A DNA stretch of 18,316 nucleotides from Firmicutes bacterium UBA4845 (GCA_002399975.1 DHER01000072.1:1-18316); one strand, 5' to 3'; numbered from the stretch's first letter, positions 6,740 to 16,010 are shown. The notes: generated from the letters alone by a model not told the origin. Made by a program: numbers and translations.

Positions 6740-8167
6740 ATGAAAGAAAATTATACGAAAACCTTTGATATTGGAAATATAGGGCTTGCAAGTAATATGG
6801 CAATTGAACTGAGAAACTTCAATGAGCAGTATTTTATTATGAATGGAAGAAGAAAAACATATCATGTCTTAACGTATGGCTGTCAGATGAATGAACATGA
6901 TTCGGAAAAGATATGCGGAATTCTTACATCAGTTGGTTACGAAGAAACTGATGATGAAAAAAATGCTGATTTGGTAGTGTTCAACACATGTCTTATAAGA
7001 GAAAACGCAGAACTTAAAGTATTTGGAAAGCTTGGCCAGGTCAAGGGCTTAAAAAGGAACAAGCCGGATATGCTGGTTGCAGTATGCGGCTGTATGATGC
7101 AAAAAAAAGAAATTAGAGAAAAACTTTTAGAAAAGTTCTCCTTTGTTGATATAATATTTGGTACAAACACAATACAGGAGTTTCCTGATTTAATTTACAG
7201 AGTATGTGTCAATAAGAAAAAAAGTATTGATATTGTTGATAATACAGAATTAATCTATGAAAATATGCCTAAAATAAGGAAATTTAAATATAAGGCTCTT
7301 GTTAACATAACCTACGGATGCAATAACTTCTGCACGTACTGTGTAGTTCCATATGTAAGAGGAAGGGAAAAAAGCAGGAATCCGCAGGAGATAATAAATG
7401 AAGTAAAGATGCTGGCTGAAGATGGCTGCAAAGAAGTTACACTCTTGGGCCAAAACGTCAATTCTTATGGAAACGGAATTGAAAATATGCCTACATTTGC
7501 GGAACTTTTATATGAATTGGATAAAATAGACGGCATTGAAAGAATCCGTTTTATGACTTCTCATCCTAAAGACCTTACGGATGAACTTATTAAAGCTATC
7601 AAGGAATGTGACAAAGTATGCAATCATGTTCATCTTCCCATACAATCGGGAAGCAACGATATATTAAGAAGAATGAACAGGAGATATACTAAGGAACACT
7701 ATTTAAACCTTGTAGAGAAATTAAGGAAAGAAATTCCTGATATTTCAATTACTACAGATATAATCGTTGGATTTCCTGGAGAGACGGAGGAGGATTTTCA
7801 GGAAACAATAGATGTTGTTAAAAAGGCGCAGTATGATTCTGCGTTTACATTTCTTTATTCTGTAAGAGAAGGCACAAAAGCTGCTGAAATGGAAGATCAG
7901 GTGCCTGATGAAATAAAGCACAACAGGTTTGACAGACTGCTTGATGTTTTGTACCCTATAATGTTAAAAAAGAACAACATGTGTATAAACAAAGTTTATC
8001 CTGTATTGGTAGAGTCAGTAAGTAAAAGCAGTAAAAATTATCTGACAGGAAGAACATCACACTTCAGGCTTGTTCATTTTAAAGGGGAACGAGAGTTGAT
8101 AGGCAAGATTGTTAATGTACGAATAACCGGTGTAAAGACCTTCCATATGGAAGGGGAAATAGTATAG
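6740..8167 (+). CDS. miaB: MiaB tRNA-2-methylthio-N6-dimethylallyladenosine synthase
   Basis: Radical-SAM methylthiotransferase that converts i6A37 to ms2i6A37 in tRNAs reading UNN codons; it needs two [4Fe-4S] clusters. 475 residues. The N-terminal UPF0004 domain shows its three cluster Cys: Cys48 in 'TYGCQMNEHDS', Cys84 in 'NTCLIRENAE' and Cys118 in 'VCGC'. The radical-SAM motif is CNNFCTYC (194-201), then 'GREKSRNPQEI' and 'HLPIQSGSNDILRRMNR'. A TRAM RNA-binding domain fills the C-terminus (from about 408). 'NTCxIRExAE' separates it from RimO and MtaB. There is a roughly 35-residue extension before the core; the start with GGAG (6732-6735) is kept because no ribosome binding site precedes Met34. 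It is the first gene of the operon that also carries miaA, the enzyme acting one step earlier. Confidence 0.95.
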   Translation: MKENYTKTFDIGNIGLASNMAIELRNFNEQYFIMNGRRKTYHVLTYGCQMNEHDSEKICGILTSVGYEETDDEKNADLVVFNTCLIRENAELKVFGKLGQVKGLKRNKPDMLVAVCGCMMQKKEIREKLLEKFSFVDIIFGTNTIQEFPDLIYRVCVNKKKSIDIVDNTELIYENMPKIRKFKYKALVNITYGCNNFCTYCVVPYVRGREKSRNPQEIINEVKMLAEDGCKEVTLLGQNVNSYGNGIENMPTFAELLYELDKIDGIERIRFMTSHPKDLTDELIKAIKECDKVCNHVHLPIQSGSNDILRRMNRRYTKEHYLNLVEKLRKEIPDISITTDIIVGFPGETEEDFQETIDVVKKAQYDSAFTFLYSVREGTKAAEMEDQVPDEIKHNRFDRLLDVLYPIMLKKNNMCINKVYPVLVESVSKSSKNYLTGRTSHFRLVHFKGERELIGKIVNVRITGVKTFHMEGEIV

Positions 8168-8253
8168 CATTAGCTGTACAGGATGTAATTAATTTTTGGC
8201 AATGATGAACAATTAGGAATAATTGCTTTATAATTAAAGGAGGTGGTTTTGCA

Positions 8254-10878
8254 ATGGCGAAATATACGCCTATGATGGAACAGTATATGGGCATTAAAAA
8301 TCAGTACCGGGACTGCATACTTATGTACAGGCTGGGTGATTTTTATGAAATGTTTTTTGATGATGCCATAACCGCTTCCAAGATTTTGGAAATTGCCCTT
8401 ACTGGCCGTGATTGCGGCCAGAAAGAACGGGCACCTATGTGCGGGGTTCCATACCATGCAGTTAACAGTTATATACCCAAACTTATAGAAAGCGGATACA
8501 AGGTTGCAATCTGCGAACAGCTGGAAGATCCATCAAAAGCAAAAGGTATTGTAAAACGTGATGTTATAAGAGTAATAACTCCCGGCACAATAATTGACCA
8601 AGACATGCTCGACGAAAAAAGCAACAATTATCTGTGCTGCACGTATTTGGACAATGGTTTCGGAATGTGCTACGCTGATATTTCAACTGGTGATTTGTAC
8701 GTTACGGAAAATATTCAATTAAGTGATTTCGGTATAGACAACAGCAAAAAATATGATTTGTTAAAAGAAGAAATATCTAAAATTAACCCTTCAGAAATAA
8801 TTACAAATAAACTTACAGGTGATGATTCTATAGATGAAAAAATGAATTGTACTGAAATTCTAAGTTTCAATGAATATAAATCTATAATATTAAAGCATTT
8901 CAATGTGATATCATTGGATTCCTTCGGGATTTCCGACAACAACTATGCGGTAATATCACTTGGGATGCTTATAAATTACCTTTATGAAACTCAGAAAACA
9001 TCACCGGAACATCTAAAAAAACTACATTTTTACAATACCGGAGATTATCTGTATTTAGACTCTGGCACAAGAAAAAACCTTGAGCTTACAGAGACAGTGC
9101 GTGGTAAAAAAGGACAAGGGACACTTTACGGTGTATTGGACTGCACAAATACTGCAATGGGCGGACGACAGCTTAAAAAATGGATTGAAGAACCTCTTAA
9201 AAATATAGACTTAATCAACAACAGGCTTGATGCTGTGGAAGAGCTTTATAATAATTTAATGATTTCTAATAATATAAGAGAATATTTAAAAAATGTTTAT
9301 GATATTGAACGTCTCCTTAGTAGAATTGTATATGGAAACTGCAACGGAAGAGATTTAAATTCCTTGAAACAATCCTTGTCCAGCCTTCCGGATTTAAAAA
9401 TAGAAATTTCACAGCTTAGTTCAAAAATGTTATCCGATATTTACGAAAGCTTTGACACCTTGGAGGACATTCATGATTTAATTGACAAATCAATAGTAGA
9501 TGAACCTCCTGTTTCTGTCACAGAAGGAGGAATCATTAAGGAAGGCTTTAACGATGAAATTGATAAAATAAAGGAAATAACAGTAAACGGCAAAAATTGG
9601 ATTTCGGAACTTCAAATAAAGGAGAGGAAAACAACCGGCATTAAAAATTTAAAAATAGGGTACACAAAGGTATTCGGATATTATCTTGAAGTAACAAAGT
9701 CATATTTAGGACTTGTTCCCGATTATTACATAAGGAAACAAACACTTACCAACTGCGAAAGATATGTGACTTCTGAATTAAAGGAAATGGAAGCCAAAAT
9801 ATTAAATGCTGACGATCAGATGATGAAGCTTGAATATGAATTGTTCCTCCAGGTCAGGCAGCATATCAAAGGACAAGTTGCAAGAATACAGAATACCGCC
9901 CATAACATCGCAGTCATAGATGCATTGAATTCACTGGCAGTAGCTGCTGTAAAAAATAACTATATAAAGCCCGAAATGAATAACAAGGGTTATATTAAAA
10001 TTGAGGACGGAAGGCATCCTGTAATTGAAAAAATAATGAGAAATGAAATCTTTGTGCCTAACGATACGTATATCGATAACAAAGAGCATCGCATGTCAAT
10101 CATTACAGGACCTAATATGGCTGGTAAATCAACATATATGAGGCAAGTTGCATTAATAGCGCTTATGGCTCACGTAGGAAGTTTTGTTCCTGCTAAAAGT
10201 GCCAATATATGTATACTGGACAAAATTTTCACTCGTGTGGGCGCATCTGATGATTTGTCCCGTGGACAGAGCACGTTTATGGTTGAAATGAGCGAAGTTT
10301 CAAATATATTAAACAATGCTACTGAAAACAGCTTATTGATTCTTGATGAAATAGGAAGGGGCACCAGCACTTATGATGGATTGAGTATCGCTTGGAGTGT
10401 GGTTGAATACATTGCTAAAAAAATAAAAGCAAAGACCCTTTTTGCAACCCACTACCATGAACTTTCGGAGCTAGAAAGCAAATTGAAAAGCGTGAAAAAC
10501 TACCGTATTTTAATTAAAGATAATGATGATAAAATAATATTTTTAAGAAAGATAGCAAGAGGAAGTGTAGACAGGAGCTACGGCATACAAGTGGCAAATC
10601 TTGCCGGATTGCCTGAGGAGGTTGTTGTGAGGGCAAAGGAAATATTAAAGCAACTTGACAACAGCGATATAAATAACCCCTTTGCTAAAAAGAAGAAAAA
10701 TATGATAGACGACAATTTTCAAGTATCCATGTTTCAAGAGGATCCCATGGAAAAAATCCAGAACAAAGAATATAAAAAATTGGCCGATAATATTAAAAAC
10801 ATTGACATCAATAATATAACTCCTGTCAAGGCATTTACGCTTCTGAACGAATTGGTAGAAAAAGCTAAACACATTTAA
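8254..10878 (+). CDS. mutS: DNA mismatch repair protein MutS
   Basis: Mismatch-recognition ATPase (874 residues, normal length) that binds mispairs and small loops and recruits MutL. The N-terminus carries the mismatch-reading GDFYEMF motif, with Phe30 and Glu32 as the stacking and hydrogen-bonding residues. The connector, lever and clamp domains follow. The ABC-type ATPase holds Walker A GPNMAGKST (619-627), Walker B LLILDE with Asp698 and Glu699, and 'GRGTSTYDG'. The C-terminus has the usual helical region and a short tail. The ribosome binding site is exceptionally strong, AAAGGAGGTGG (8236-8246). The gene lies 86 bases after miaB and 16 bases before mutL, so MutS and MutL are made together. 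Confidence 0.98.
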   Translation: MAKYTPMMEQYMGIKNQYRDCILMYRLGDFYEMFFDDAITASKILEIALTGRDCGQKERAPMCGVPYHAVNSYIPKLIESGYKVAICEQLEDPSKAKGIVKRDVIRVITPGTIIDQDMLDEKSNNYLCCTYLDNGFGMCYADISTGDLYVTENIQLSDFGIDNSKKYDLLKEEISKINPSEIITNKLTGDDSIDEKMNCTEILSFNEYKSIILKHFNVISLDSFGISDNNYAVISLGMLINYLYETQKTSPEHLKKLHFYNTGDYLYLDSGTRKNLELTETVRGKKGQGTLYGVLDCTNTAMGGRQLKKWIEEPLKNIDLINNRLDAVEELYNNLMISNNIREYLKNVYDIERLLSRIVYGNCNGRDLNSLKQSLSSLPDLKIEISQLSSKMLSDIYESFDTLEDIHDLIDKSIVDEPPVSVTEGGIIKEGFNDEIDKIKEITVNGKNWISELQIKERKTTGIKNLKIGYTKVFGYYLEVTKSYLGLVPDYYIRKQTLTNCERYVTSELKEMEAKILNADDQMMKLEYELFLQVRQHIKGQVARIQNTAHNIAVIDALNSLAVAAVKNNYIKPEMNNKGYIKIEDGRHPVIEKIMRNEIFVPNDTYIDNKEHRMSIITGPNMAGKSTYMRQVALIALMAHVGSFVPAKSANICILDKIFTRVGASDDLSRGQSTFMVEMSEVSNILNNATENSLLILDEIGRGTSTYDGLSIAWSVVEYIAKKIKAKTLFATHYHELSELESKLKSVKNYRILIKDNDDKIIFLRKIARGSVDRSYGIQVANLAGLPEEVVVRAKEILKQLDNSDINNPFAKKKKNMIDDNFQVSMFQEDPMEKIQNKEYKKLADNIKNIDINNITPVKAFTLLNELVEKAKHI

Positions 10879-10894
10879 AGCAAGAAGGTATAAT

Positions 10895-12802
10895 ATGGCT
10901 GAAATACATTTATTGGATAATGAAACTATTAATAAAATAGCTGCAGGTGAAGTTATAGAAAATCCTAAATCGATCGTGAAGGAACTAGTTGAAAATTCCA
11001 TAGATGCCGGGGCTGATGAAATCATTGCTGAAATCAGGAATGGAGGTAAAAGTTTTATTCGTATTACGGACAACGGCAGCGGTATCGAAAGAAATGAAAC
11101 AGAAAATGCTTTTAAAAGGCACCAAACAAGTAAAATTCTGTCTTCCGACGATTTGAATTCACTACATACACTTGGATTCAGAGGAGAGGCTCTGGCAAGT
11201 ATTGCATCTGTTGCTCATGTGGAAATGATTACAAGAACCTCATCTGATTCTTCAGGAACAAAAATAATCATTGACGGAAGCAGAGTTATATCAAAGGAAG
11301 ACATAGGCTGTCCTGTTGGGACAACCATTATCATCACAAAGCTTTTTTATAATGTTCCTGCAAGAAAGAAATTCTTAAAAAGCGACAATGCTGAAAGCGG
11401 CAATATAAGTGAAGCAGTACTTTCATTGGCTCTCAGCAAAGAAAATATTTCGTTTAAATATATTAACAACGGCAAGGTTGTATTCAGAACTCCAAAAACT
11501 GATAATTTTTTAAACACTATTTCAAGCTTGTTTGAAAAGGACTTGTATAATTCACTCATAAAAGTCTATTATACAGGTAGCAATATAAAAATCACAGGTT
11601 TTACAACTAATTTAAACTATTACAGAGGAAACAGAAAACAGCAGATTATTTTTGTAAATGGAAGATATATTAAGCATAAACGGATAGGATATTTTATTGA
11701 TGCCGCATATAATACACTTTTGCCAAAAAACAAACACCCTGCATGTTTTTTAAAAATAGAAACAGACCCTTCCTTGATAGACGTTAACGTTCATCCTGCT
11801 AAAACAGAAATTCGATTTCAAAATGAGGAGTTTACGCTGAATGAAATAAAAAGAGCAATTTTTTCAGCACTGCATTCCAATAATATAATAAAGGAAGTAA
11901 AAAAAGAAACTTTAACACATACAGGCGATTATTCTTCAAACAAAGTAGAAGACAGTAATTCATCTTTATCAATATATGAGAAATTTGACAAATACGGAAA
12001 TGGACAAGAAGAAGATATTTTTCAGGATGCCAAGCAAGATGATTTCACCAATATCAGACTTACAGAAATTAATCTAAATGAAGACACAGAAGACACAGAA
12101 GACACAAAAAATATATTTGATGAAGCAATTAAAAATACTGCAAAAGAAGAAAGTGAATCTGTACAACAGGAGGCTGAACAGCAGTCATTTATCGAAATCA
12201 AAGATTATGAGCGAAAGATACCGGAATTATCGGTCATAGGGATCTTAATGGATACATACATTATATGTGAAAATCAGGCGAAAACCGAAATGTACATGGT
12301 AGACCAGCATGCGGCTCATGAAAGAATCAACTACGAAAGATTCTTGAATCAGTTTAACAACAAGGATATAATAAGGCAGGAGCTTTTAGTGCCTGAAGTA
12401 ATTGATTTGTCTTTCAAAGACTACCATATTGCTATGGAAAATCTGGAAATATTTGATAATTTGGGCTTTTCCGTTGAAAATTTTGGTATAAATGCTATAC
12501 TTATAAATAATATACCTGTGTTATTCAGAAATTCAAATATAAAGGATGTTTTTTTTACTATACTTGATTCTATAAAAAATAACGACAAAAACAATTTGAA
12601 CTTAGAGCTTTCCAAAATAATTAAGAATGCCTGCGTAAAATCAGTTAAGGCAGGTGATAAACTTCATCCACAGGAAGTAAAAGCTTTGTTAAAAGATCTT
12701 AATAAAACTGAAAATCCATACACATGTCCTCATGGGAGACCGGTTATAATTAAAATGACAAAATATGAAATCGAAAAAATGTTTGAAAGAGTACAAAATT
12801 GA
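10895..12802 (+). CDS. mutL: DNA mismatch repair protein MutL, endonuclease type
   Basis: GHKL-ATPase that links MutS to strand removal (635 residues). N-terminal motifs: 'IAAGEVIENPKSIVKELVENSIDAGA', 'ITDNGSGI' and 'GFRGEALASI'. The C-terminal domain has the metal-dependent nicking site: DQHAAHERINYE (from Asp470), matching DQHA(X)2E(X)4E, with 'ACVKSVKAGDKLHPQE' and CPHGRP (611-616). This is therefore an active-endonuclease MutL, as expected in bacteria without MutH. The linker (about 350-440) is acidic and of low complexity and contains a 9-base tandem repeat at 12080-12106. AAGAAGG (10882-10888) lies six bases before the ATG; miaA follows 33 bases after the stop. Confidence 0.97.
   Translation: MAEIHLLDNETINKIAAGEVIENPKSIVKELVENSIDAGADEIIAEIRNGGKSFIRITDNGSGIERNETENAFKRHQTSKILSSDDLNSLHTLGFRGEALASIASVAHVEMITRTSSDSSGTKIIIDGSRVISKEDIGCPVGTTIIITKLFYNVPARKKFLKSDNAESGNISEAVLSLALSKENISFKYINNGKVVFRTPKTDNFLNTISSLFEKDLYNSLIKVYYTGSNIKITGFTTNLNYYRGNRKQQIIFVNGRYIKHKRIGYFIDAAYNTLLPKNKHPACFLKIETDPSLIDVNVHPAKTEIRFQNEEFTLNEIKRAIFSALHSNNIIKEVKKETLTHTGDYSSNKVEDSNSSLSIYEKFDKYGNGQEEDIFQDAKQDDFTNIRLTEINLNEDTEDTEDTKNIFDEAIKNTAKEESESVQQEAEQQSFIEIKDYERKIPELSVIGILMDTYIICENQAKTEMYMVDQHAAHERINYERFLNQFNNKDIIRQELLVPEVIDLSFKDYHIAMENLEIFDNLGFSVENFGINAILINNIPVLFRNSNIKDVFFTILDSIKNNDKNNLNLELSKIIKNACVKSVKAGDKLHPQEVKALLKDLNKTENPYTCPHGRPVIIKMTKYEIEKMFERVQN
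12080..12106 (+). repeat. Triple 9-base tandem repeat in the mutL linker
   Basis: Three perfect back-to-back copies of GAAGACACA (12080, 12089, 12098) encode Glu-Asp-Thr three times from residue 396 of MutL. The unit is a whole number of codons, so gain or loss of copies would change only linker length. Confidence 0.9.
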
Positions 12803-12835
12803 AATTAAACAAAAATTATTAAAGGACTTCAGAAT

Positions 12836-13771
12836 ATGATCAATAAAATAATTGTTATTATAGGGCCTACCGCTGTTGGAAAGACTCACGTATCTGTTGA
12901 ACTTGCTAAAATGCTTGATTCTGAAATAGTTTCGGCTGATTCGATGCAGGTTTACAAAGGCATGAATATCGGAACAGCCAAAATATCTGATTTCGAAATG
13001 CAAGGGATAACGCACTACATGATTGACATTGTAAATCCTAATGAAAATTATTCAGTTTCCGACTATAAATCAGATGCAGAAAAAATTATCGACAGCATTC
13101 TTCTAAATAATAAAGTTCCAATTATTGTAGGAGGGAGCGGCTTATATGTAAATTCCCTTATATATGACCTGGATTTTGGAAAAGTTAAATCTGACAAAAA
13201 AATAAGATCTTATTATGCTAATTACTGCAAAACTTACGGTGAAGATGCACTTTATGAAAAGCTGCAGCAAATTGATCCAGAGTCTGCCGAAAAAATTCAC
13301 AGAAATAATATAAGAAGAGTTATACGTGCATTGGAAGTCTATGATATTACAGGCAAAAAATTTTCAGAGATCAATTCGAACATAAGAAAACCTGGAAGCA
13401 AGTATGAATGTATACTCATAGGATTATTCATGGATAGGAAAACACTTTACGAACGAATAAATAAAAGGGTCAATGAAATGATTTCAGAAGGATTGGTAGA
13501 TGAAGTCAAAGATTTGCTTGATAAAGGGTATGACAGGAATTTAATTTCGATGAAGGCAATAGGCTATAAGGAAATAATTGATTACCTTGAAGGCAGGATG
13601 AGCATTGAAGACTCCGTGAAAGTGCTGAAACGAAACACAAGAAGGTTTGCAAAACGGCAATACACATGGTTTAAGAAAGATAAAAACGTAAAATGGTTTT
13701 GTATCGAAGATACAAATCTAATCAATTCTACCATTGACAGCATATATGATTATTTGAAAACAAAAATATAA
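12836..13771 (+). CDS. miaA: tRNA dimethylallyltransferase MiaA
   Basis: Transfers a dimethylallyl group from DMAPP to N6 of A37 in tRNAs that read UNN codons, giving the i6A that MiaB then methylthiolates; 311 residues, normal length. Seen: P-loop GPTAVGKT (10-17), 'SADSMQVYKGMNIGTAK' with the catalytic Asp and substrate-binding residues, 'VGGSGLYVNSL', 'RRVIRALEVY' and the C-terminal 'FAKRQYTWFKKD'. The ribosome binding site is AAAGGA (12821-12826), nine bases before the ATG. The stop lies 12 bases before hfq, and the hfq ribosome binding site begins on the last base of the stop codon, which suggests coupling, as in many bacteria where miaA and hfq are neighbours. Confidence 0.97.
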   Translation: MINKIIVIIGPTAVGKTHVSVELAKMLDSEIVSADSMQVYKGMNIGTAKISDFEMQGITHYMIDIVNPNENYSVSDYKSDAEKIIDSILLNNKVPIIVGGSGLYVNSLIYDLDFGKVKSDKKIRSYYANYCKTYGEDALYEKLQQIDPESAEKIHRNNIRRVIRALEVYDITGKKFSEINSNIRKPGSKYECILIGLFMDRKTLYERINKRVNEMISEGLVDEVKDLLDKGYDRNLISMKAIGYKEIIDYLEGRMSIEDSVKVLKRNTRRFAKRQYTWFKKDKNVKWFCIEDTNLINSTIDSIYDYLKTKI

Positions 13772-13783
13772 GGAGGAGAAGAA

Positions 13784-14020
13784 ATGAACAGTATCAATCT
13801 GCAAGATTCTTTTTTAAATAAAGTAAGAAAGGAAAAAATTACTATTATAATTTTTTTAAATAACGGACATAAGGTAGCAGGTACAGTGGCAGGATTTGAT
13901 AATTACGTAATTTTTGTTGAAACGGAAAAAGGGCAGCAATTGATTTACAAACATGCAATAACGTCCATACTGCCTTCCAGGCCTGTAAGGATATTTAGCA
14001 ATGATGTGACAGAGGGTTAG
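13784..14020 (+). CDS. hfq: RNA chaperone Hfq
   Basis: Sm-like hexameric protein (78 residues) that binds small RNAs and mRNAs. Seen: the Sm1 region beginning LQDSFLNKVRKEK with Gln7 and Phe10, 'FLNNGHKVAGTVAGFDNY', and the Sm2 motif YKHAI (55-59) in 'LIYKHAITSILPSRPV', which forms the uridine-binding proximal face. The C-terminal tail is short, as usual in Firmicutes. AAGGAGGAG (13771-13779) sits four bases before the ATG. The next gene begins one base after the stop. The miaA-hfq order is strongly conserved in bacteria. Clostridial Hfq proteins are functional riboregulators, unlike the less clear role in Bacillus. Confidence 0.97.
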   Translation: MNSINLQDSFLNKVRKEKITIIIFLNNGHKVAGTVAGFDNYVIFVETEKGQQLIYKHAITSILPSRPVRIFSNDVTEG

Positions 14021-14021
14021 G

Positions 14022-15320
14022 ATGTTAACAGAAAATATATTATGTAAACGGTTTAAAATAAGCAAGCCTGTTTTTGAATATGTAACGAAAGTTGAAAAAT
14101 CTATTAAGGAAAATTATTTTGAAAAAATAGAAGAAATAAGAGAATACAACCAGTATAAGGTTATTTCCGCAATGCAGGAAAACAAACTTGATTATACAAA
14201 TTTTTACTGGAACACAGGCTATGGTTATGATGACCCGGGAAGAGAAAAAACAGAAAAAATATTTGCATCTGTATTTCATACAGAAGATGCACTGGTCAGG
14301 CCTTCCATAGCTTCAGGAACACATGCACTGTATTTAACTTTGTCCGGGATTTTAACCTCCGGAGATGAGGTGATTTCCATATCAGGGAAACCATATGATA
14401 CAATGCTTACAGTGTTGGGGCAAAAAGGCAATGAGCCCTGCAATTTAAAAGAAACGGGAATTACTTATAAGGAGATTCCGCTTTATAATAATGATATTGA
14501 CTGGGAAAGTGCTGTAAAAGCAGTTACAATGAAAACAAAGCTGTTAATGATTCAGCGTTCAACAGGGTATAGTTTCAGACCTGCATTGACCTTAGGCAAG
14601 ATAAAACATTCTATCGAAAAAATCAGAGAGATTTATCCTAATATTTGTATAATGGTTGACAATTGTTATGGTGAATTCATAGAAGAAATTGAACCTTCAG
14701 ACATAGGAGCTGATGTAACTGTAGGTTCGTTAATAAAAAACCCCGGTGGCGGAATTGCCTTATCAGGAGGCTATATTGCCGGCAGAAGGGTAATTATAGA
14801 CAGGATTGCAAACCGTCTTACTGCTCCCGGAGTAGGAAGAGAAATCGGACTTACCTATGGCACATCAAGGAATACGCTGCAAGGATTATTTTTTGCTCCC
14901 CATGTAGTTTCCGAAGCATTGAAAGGAGCTTTGCTTTTCGGAGGAATATTCAGTTCACTGGGATTTGAAATAACTCCTACTTTGGACGAAGACAGAAGTG
15001 ACATAATTCAGGCAATAAAATTCAACAACATGGACATGGTTGTAAAAATATGTGAAGCCATCCAGTCCGCATCTCCGGTTGATGCTCATGTATCACCGAT
15101 ACCGTGGAATATGCCGGGATACAGTGACCAAGTCATAATGGCATCAGGTGCATTTGTATCCGGCTCATCCGTAGAATTAAGTGCAGACGCTCCAATGAGG
15201 CTTCCATATATTGCATATATACAAGGAGGGCTGTTTTACGATCATGCAAAATTGGGAGCAATGCTTTCACTTGAAAAATTATCTGAGTTTGAGGGGATAA
15301 AGAAAAAAATAAAAGTTTAA
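14022..15320 (+). CDS. ynbB: Methionine gamma-lyase-family (aluminium resistance-type) PLP enzyme
   Basis: A 432-residue fold-type I PLP enzyme of the Met_gamma_lyase family (PF06838), like Bacillus YnbB, often annotated 'aluminium resistance protein'. Seen: 'RPSIASGTHALYLTLSGIL' (93-111), which binds cofactor phosphate; Asp213 in 'MVDNCYGEF' for the pyridine nitrogen; and Lys239 in 'GSLIKNPGGG' as the likely Schiff-base lysine. It is related to cystathionine or methionine gamma-lyases, but the true substrate is not known, so function beyond a PLP-dependent C-S lyase is uncertain. It starts one base after hfq with AGAGGG (14011-14016), so translation is probably coupled. It is the last gene before the bidirectional terminator at 15333-15370. 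The hfq neighbourhood matches B. subtilis, where ynbB lies near hfq. Confidence 0.87.
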   Translation: MLTENILCKRFKISKPVFEYVTKVEKSIKENYFEKIEEIREYNQYKVISAMQENKLDYTNFYWNTGYGYDDPGREKTEKIFASVFHTEDALVRPSIASGTHALYLTLSGILTSGDEVISISGKPYDTMLTVLGQKGNEPCNLKETGITYKEIPLYNNDIDWESAVKAVTMKTKLLMIQRSTGYSFRPALTLGKIKHSIEKIREIYPNICIMVDNCYGEFIEEIEPSDIGADVTVGSLIKNPGGGIALSGGYIAGRRVIIDRIANRLTAPGVGREIGLTYGTSRNTLQGLFFAPHVVSEALKGALLFGGIFSSLGFEITPTLDEDRSDIIQAIKFNNMDMVVKICEAIQSASPVDAHVSPIPWNMPGYSDQVIMASGAFVSGSSVELSADAPMRLPYIAYIQGGLFYDHAKLGAMLSLEKLSEFEGIKKKIKV

Positions 15321-15332
15321 TAAAAAATGAAA

Positions 15333-15370
15333 AAAGAAATATCGCCGTAATAAGCCGGTGATATTTCTTT
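15333..15370. terminator. Bidirectional terminator between the operon and lexA
   Basis: A 15-base stem (arms 15333-15347 and 15356-15370, with one G-U pair) has loop TAATAAGC. The right arm ends in TATTTCTTT, and A-runs precede the left arm, which read as T-runs on the minus strand. It fits termination of both converging transcripts. Confidence 0.88.
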
Positions 15371-15386
15371 AGTATAAAATTACAAT

Positions 15387-16010
15387 TTAGTACTTTCTTA
15401 CAACAGTCTTGACAACACCTAAAATATATGGCTCTTTTATTAAAATAGGGTCCATTAAACTGTTTTGCGGCTGAAGCCTGATATGATCTTTTTCTCTGTA
15501 AAAGGTTTTGACTGTCGCTTCATCGTCTATCAGTGCAACCACTATGTCTCCATTTTCGGCGGTGTTCTGTGAATTCACTATGACATAATCACCATTCAAT
15601 ATTCCGGCTTCAATCATGCTTTCACCTTTTACCTTTAAAACGTATGATTCCTTGTTTCCTACGAAATCTATGGAAATAGGTAGAGTGTCATCAATATTTT
15701 CAACTGCAAGAATGGGCTGTCCTGCTGCTACAGTTCCTACAACGGGAACATTTACTATTTCCTTTTTAGGCATATTGCAGCATATGTCATCAACGTCAAT
15801 TAATTCAATAGCTCTTCGCTTATTGTTTTCTCTTTTTATATAGCCTTTTTTCTCTAACGTGTTTAAGTGAGAATGCACCGAAGAAGTAGAACTTAAACCC
15901 ACAGCTTTACAGATTTCACGAATGGATGGAGGATATCCTTTTAAATTTAATTCATATTTTATGTATTTTAATATGCTGATCTGCTTGTCACTTAAACCTT
16001 CATAATTCAT
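15387..16010 (-). CDS. lexA: SOS repressor LexA
   Basis: Represses SOS genes and cleaves itself when RecA filaments form; 207 residues from the chosen start. N-terminal winged helix-turn-helix: 'ISILKYIKYELNLKGYPPSIREICKAVGLSSTSSVHSHLNTLEKKGYI'. Self-cleavage site Ala96-Gly97 in 'GTVAAGQP', nucleophile Ser131 in 'KGESMIEAG' and general base Lys168 in 'EATVKTFY' are all present, so it should be cleavable. The frame is open to a GTG at 16019, but that codon is part of the AGAGGTG ribosome binding site (16023-16017). The ATG at 16010 is correctly spaced (six bases). It has its own promoter with a LexA-type palindrome, which suggests autorepression. It converges on the operon to the left. Confidence 0.97.
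   Translation of the reverse strand: MNYEGLSDKQISILKYIKYELNLKGYPPSIREICKAVGLSSTSSVHSHLNTLEKKGYIKRENNKRRAIELIDVDDICCNMPKKEIVNVPVVGTVAAGQPILAVENIDDTLPISIDFVGNKESYVLKVKGESMIEAGILNGDYVIVNSQNTAENGDIVVALIDDEATVKTFYREKDHIRLQPQNSLMDPILIKEPYILGVVKTVVRKY

Noticed and set aside
8206..8234. Promoter directly before mutS (TGAACA, 17 bases, TATAAT)
   Set aside because: Transcription would start within the mutS ribosome binding site (8236-8246), and the -35 box is poor, so a functional leader is unlikely.
10645..11073. 142-codon minus-strand open frame spanning the mutS-mutL junction
   Set aside because: It overlaps conserved ends of two certain genes and shows no recognisable protein features.
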